From positions 124,001 through 188,000 of the forward strand of contig NZ_JQFJ01000005.1 in assembly GCF_000763945.1 (NCBI RefSeq): a stretch of DNA of 64,000 nt, in the 5' to 3' direction. The notes below the pieces were generated by a model, which saw only the letters and a program-made list of their open reading frames with translations, had not been told where the DNA came from and did not search any database. The position numbers and the translations under genes are program-made. The DNA comes from Sphingopyxis sp. MWB1 (lineage in GTDB: Bacteria > Pseudomonadota > Alphaproteobacteria > Sphingomonadales > Sphingomonadaceae). Every line of letters begins with the position of its first letter. The stretch's first letter is position 1. Shown one piece after another: positions 63,516-64,000 of this stretch.

Positions 63516-64000
63516 GCCTTCAGATGAGGATGTCTGCCATGACCCGCCGCCTGTCCATCCTGACCTTTGGCGCCGCCAGCGCGCTCGCGCTTTCGGCGTG
63601 CGTAAGCCTTGGCGGAAAGCCCCCGCCCTTCCTGCTTACCCTGGAACCCGATGCGGCCCCGGCGACTGGCGAGCTGCGCTCGACCAGTTCGCGAACGCCG
63701 CTGACCATCCTGACCCCCACCGCGCCGCAGAAATTGCGGACCCAGCGCGTGCCAGTGCAACAAGATGGCGCCAGCATCGCTTATGTAAAGGACGCGCAAT
63801 GGGTCGAGGCACCGCAGCGACTTTTCCAGCGGCTGCTCTCTGAAACCATCGCCGCGCGCTCCAGCCGTGTCGTCCTTGACGAAGGGCAATATCTGGCAGC
63901 GCCGGGGGATCAGCTTGCCGGGCAATTGCTCGATTTCGGGGTCGACGCGCGCAGCCAGCAGGCCATCGTCGTCTATCAGGCGATGCTCGTTTCCGCCGAA
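63512..64000 (+). CDS. ABC-type transport auxiliary lipoprotein (PqiC-like, 3' cut by window)
   Basis: At least 163 residues, open to the window end. ATG 63512 overlaps the mlaD stop (ATGA); ATG 63539 would drop nine residues. The lipobox is ALALSAC, about 30 residues in. The remainder (PFLLTLEPDAAP, then RVPVQQDGASIAYVKDAQWVEAPQRLF) matches the outer-membrane lipoproteins that pair with MCE transport systems. It completes the four-gene lipid transport operon. Confidence 0.88.
   Translation, partial: MSLQMRMSAMTRRLSILTFGAASALALSACVSLGGKPPPFLLTLEPDAAPATGELRSTSSRTPLTILTPTAPQKLRTQRVPVQQDGASIAYVKDAQWVEAPQRLFQRLLSETIAARSSRVVLDEGQYLAAPGDQLAGQLLDFGVDARSQQAIVVYQAMLVSAE

Overview
The window reads as ordinary chromosome of a GC-rich alphaproteobacterium, most probably a sphingomonad (Sphingopyxis or a close relative). 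I infer this from the protein style, two TonB-dependent receptors, the serC-serA-hisZ-purA order, an S46 peptidase, a class I PHA synthase with a phasin, and short palindromic intergenic repeats. No database search was possible, so the genus is an inference. I see no rRNA, tRNA, CRISPR array, phage or transposase.

Layout. 1-7.6 kb: end of a GNAT acetyltransferase, polA, a small exported protein, a CDP-alcohol phosphatidyltransferase, prephenate dehydratase, a pair of membrane-attached c-type cytochromes and a LOG-family protein. 7.7-15.6 kb: an extensin-like lipoprotein, then serC, serA, hisZ and purA, with a secreted esterase inserted before purA. 15.6-24.1 kb: an accessory uptake and catabolism locus (DUF3237 protein, TonB receptor, Nu-class GST, MFS permease, SnoaL-like protein, carboxymuconolactone-decarboxylase-like protein, VOC protein, acyl-CoA ligase). 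Near-identical 15-bp inverted repeats precede its receptor and VOC genes. 24.4-29.9 kb: a LytS/LytTR two-component pair followed by a large TonB receptor. 30.2-32 kb: methionine gamma-lyase with a divergent Lrp-type regulator and an obvious operator array. 32-35.5 kb: MFS permease, a hairpin-rich gene-free segment, a DUF2721 protein and an AlaC-like aminotransferase.

35.6-38.3 kb: phaC and a phasin gene whose promoter is flanked by two related palindromes. 38.4-46.2 kb: clpS, two EamA permeases, murA, a hydrolase, threonine aldolase, an unlisted 58-residue protein and argG. 46.4-49.6 kb: a secreted GH16-like protein that appears to lack the catalytic nucleophile, and an S46 dipeptidyl-peptidase. 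49.7-53.6 kb: DJ-1/PfpI protein, cyclopropane-fatty-acid synthase and an acyl-CoA synthetase. 53.7-58.3 kb: a tight operon lgt - MidA-like methyltransferase - GNAT - pgeF - DASS permease. 58.4-60.5 kb: a trans-sulfuration-type PLP enzyme and a HAD phosphatase. 60.6-64 kb: an Mla-type lipid transport operon (STAS-fused permease, ATPase, MCE protein, lipoprotein cut by the window edge).

Most genes are housekeeping and confidently assigned. The points most worth a second look are the operator-linked catabolic locus, the nucleophile-less GH16 protein, the multi-hairpin intergenic segment near 33.6 kb, and the palindrome architectures in front of the phasin and methionine gamma-lyase genes.
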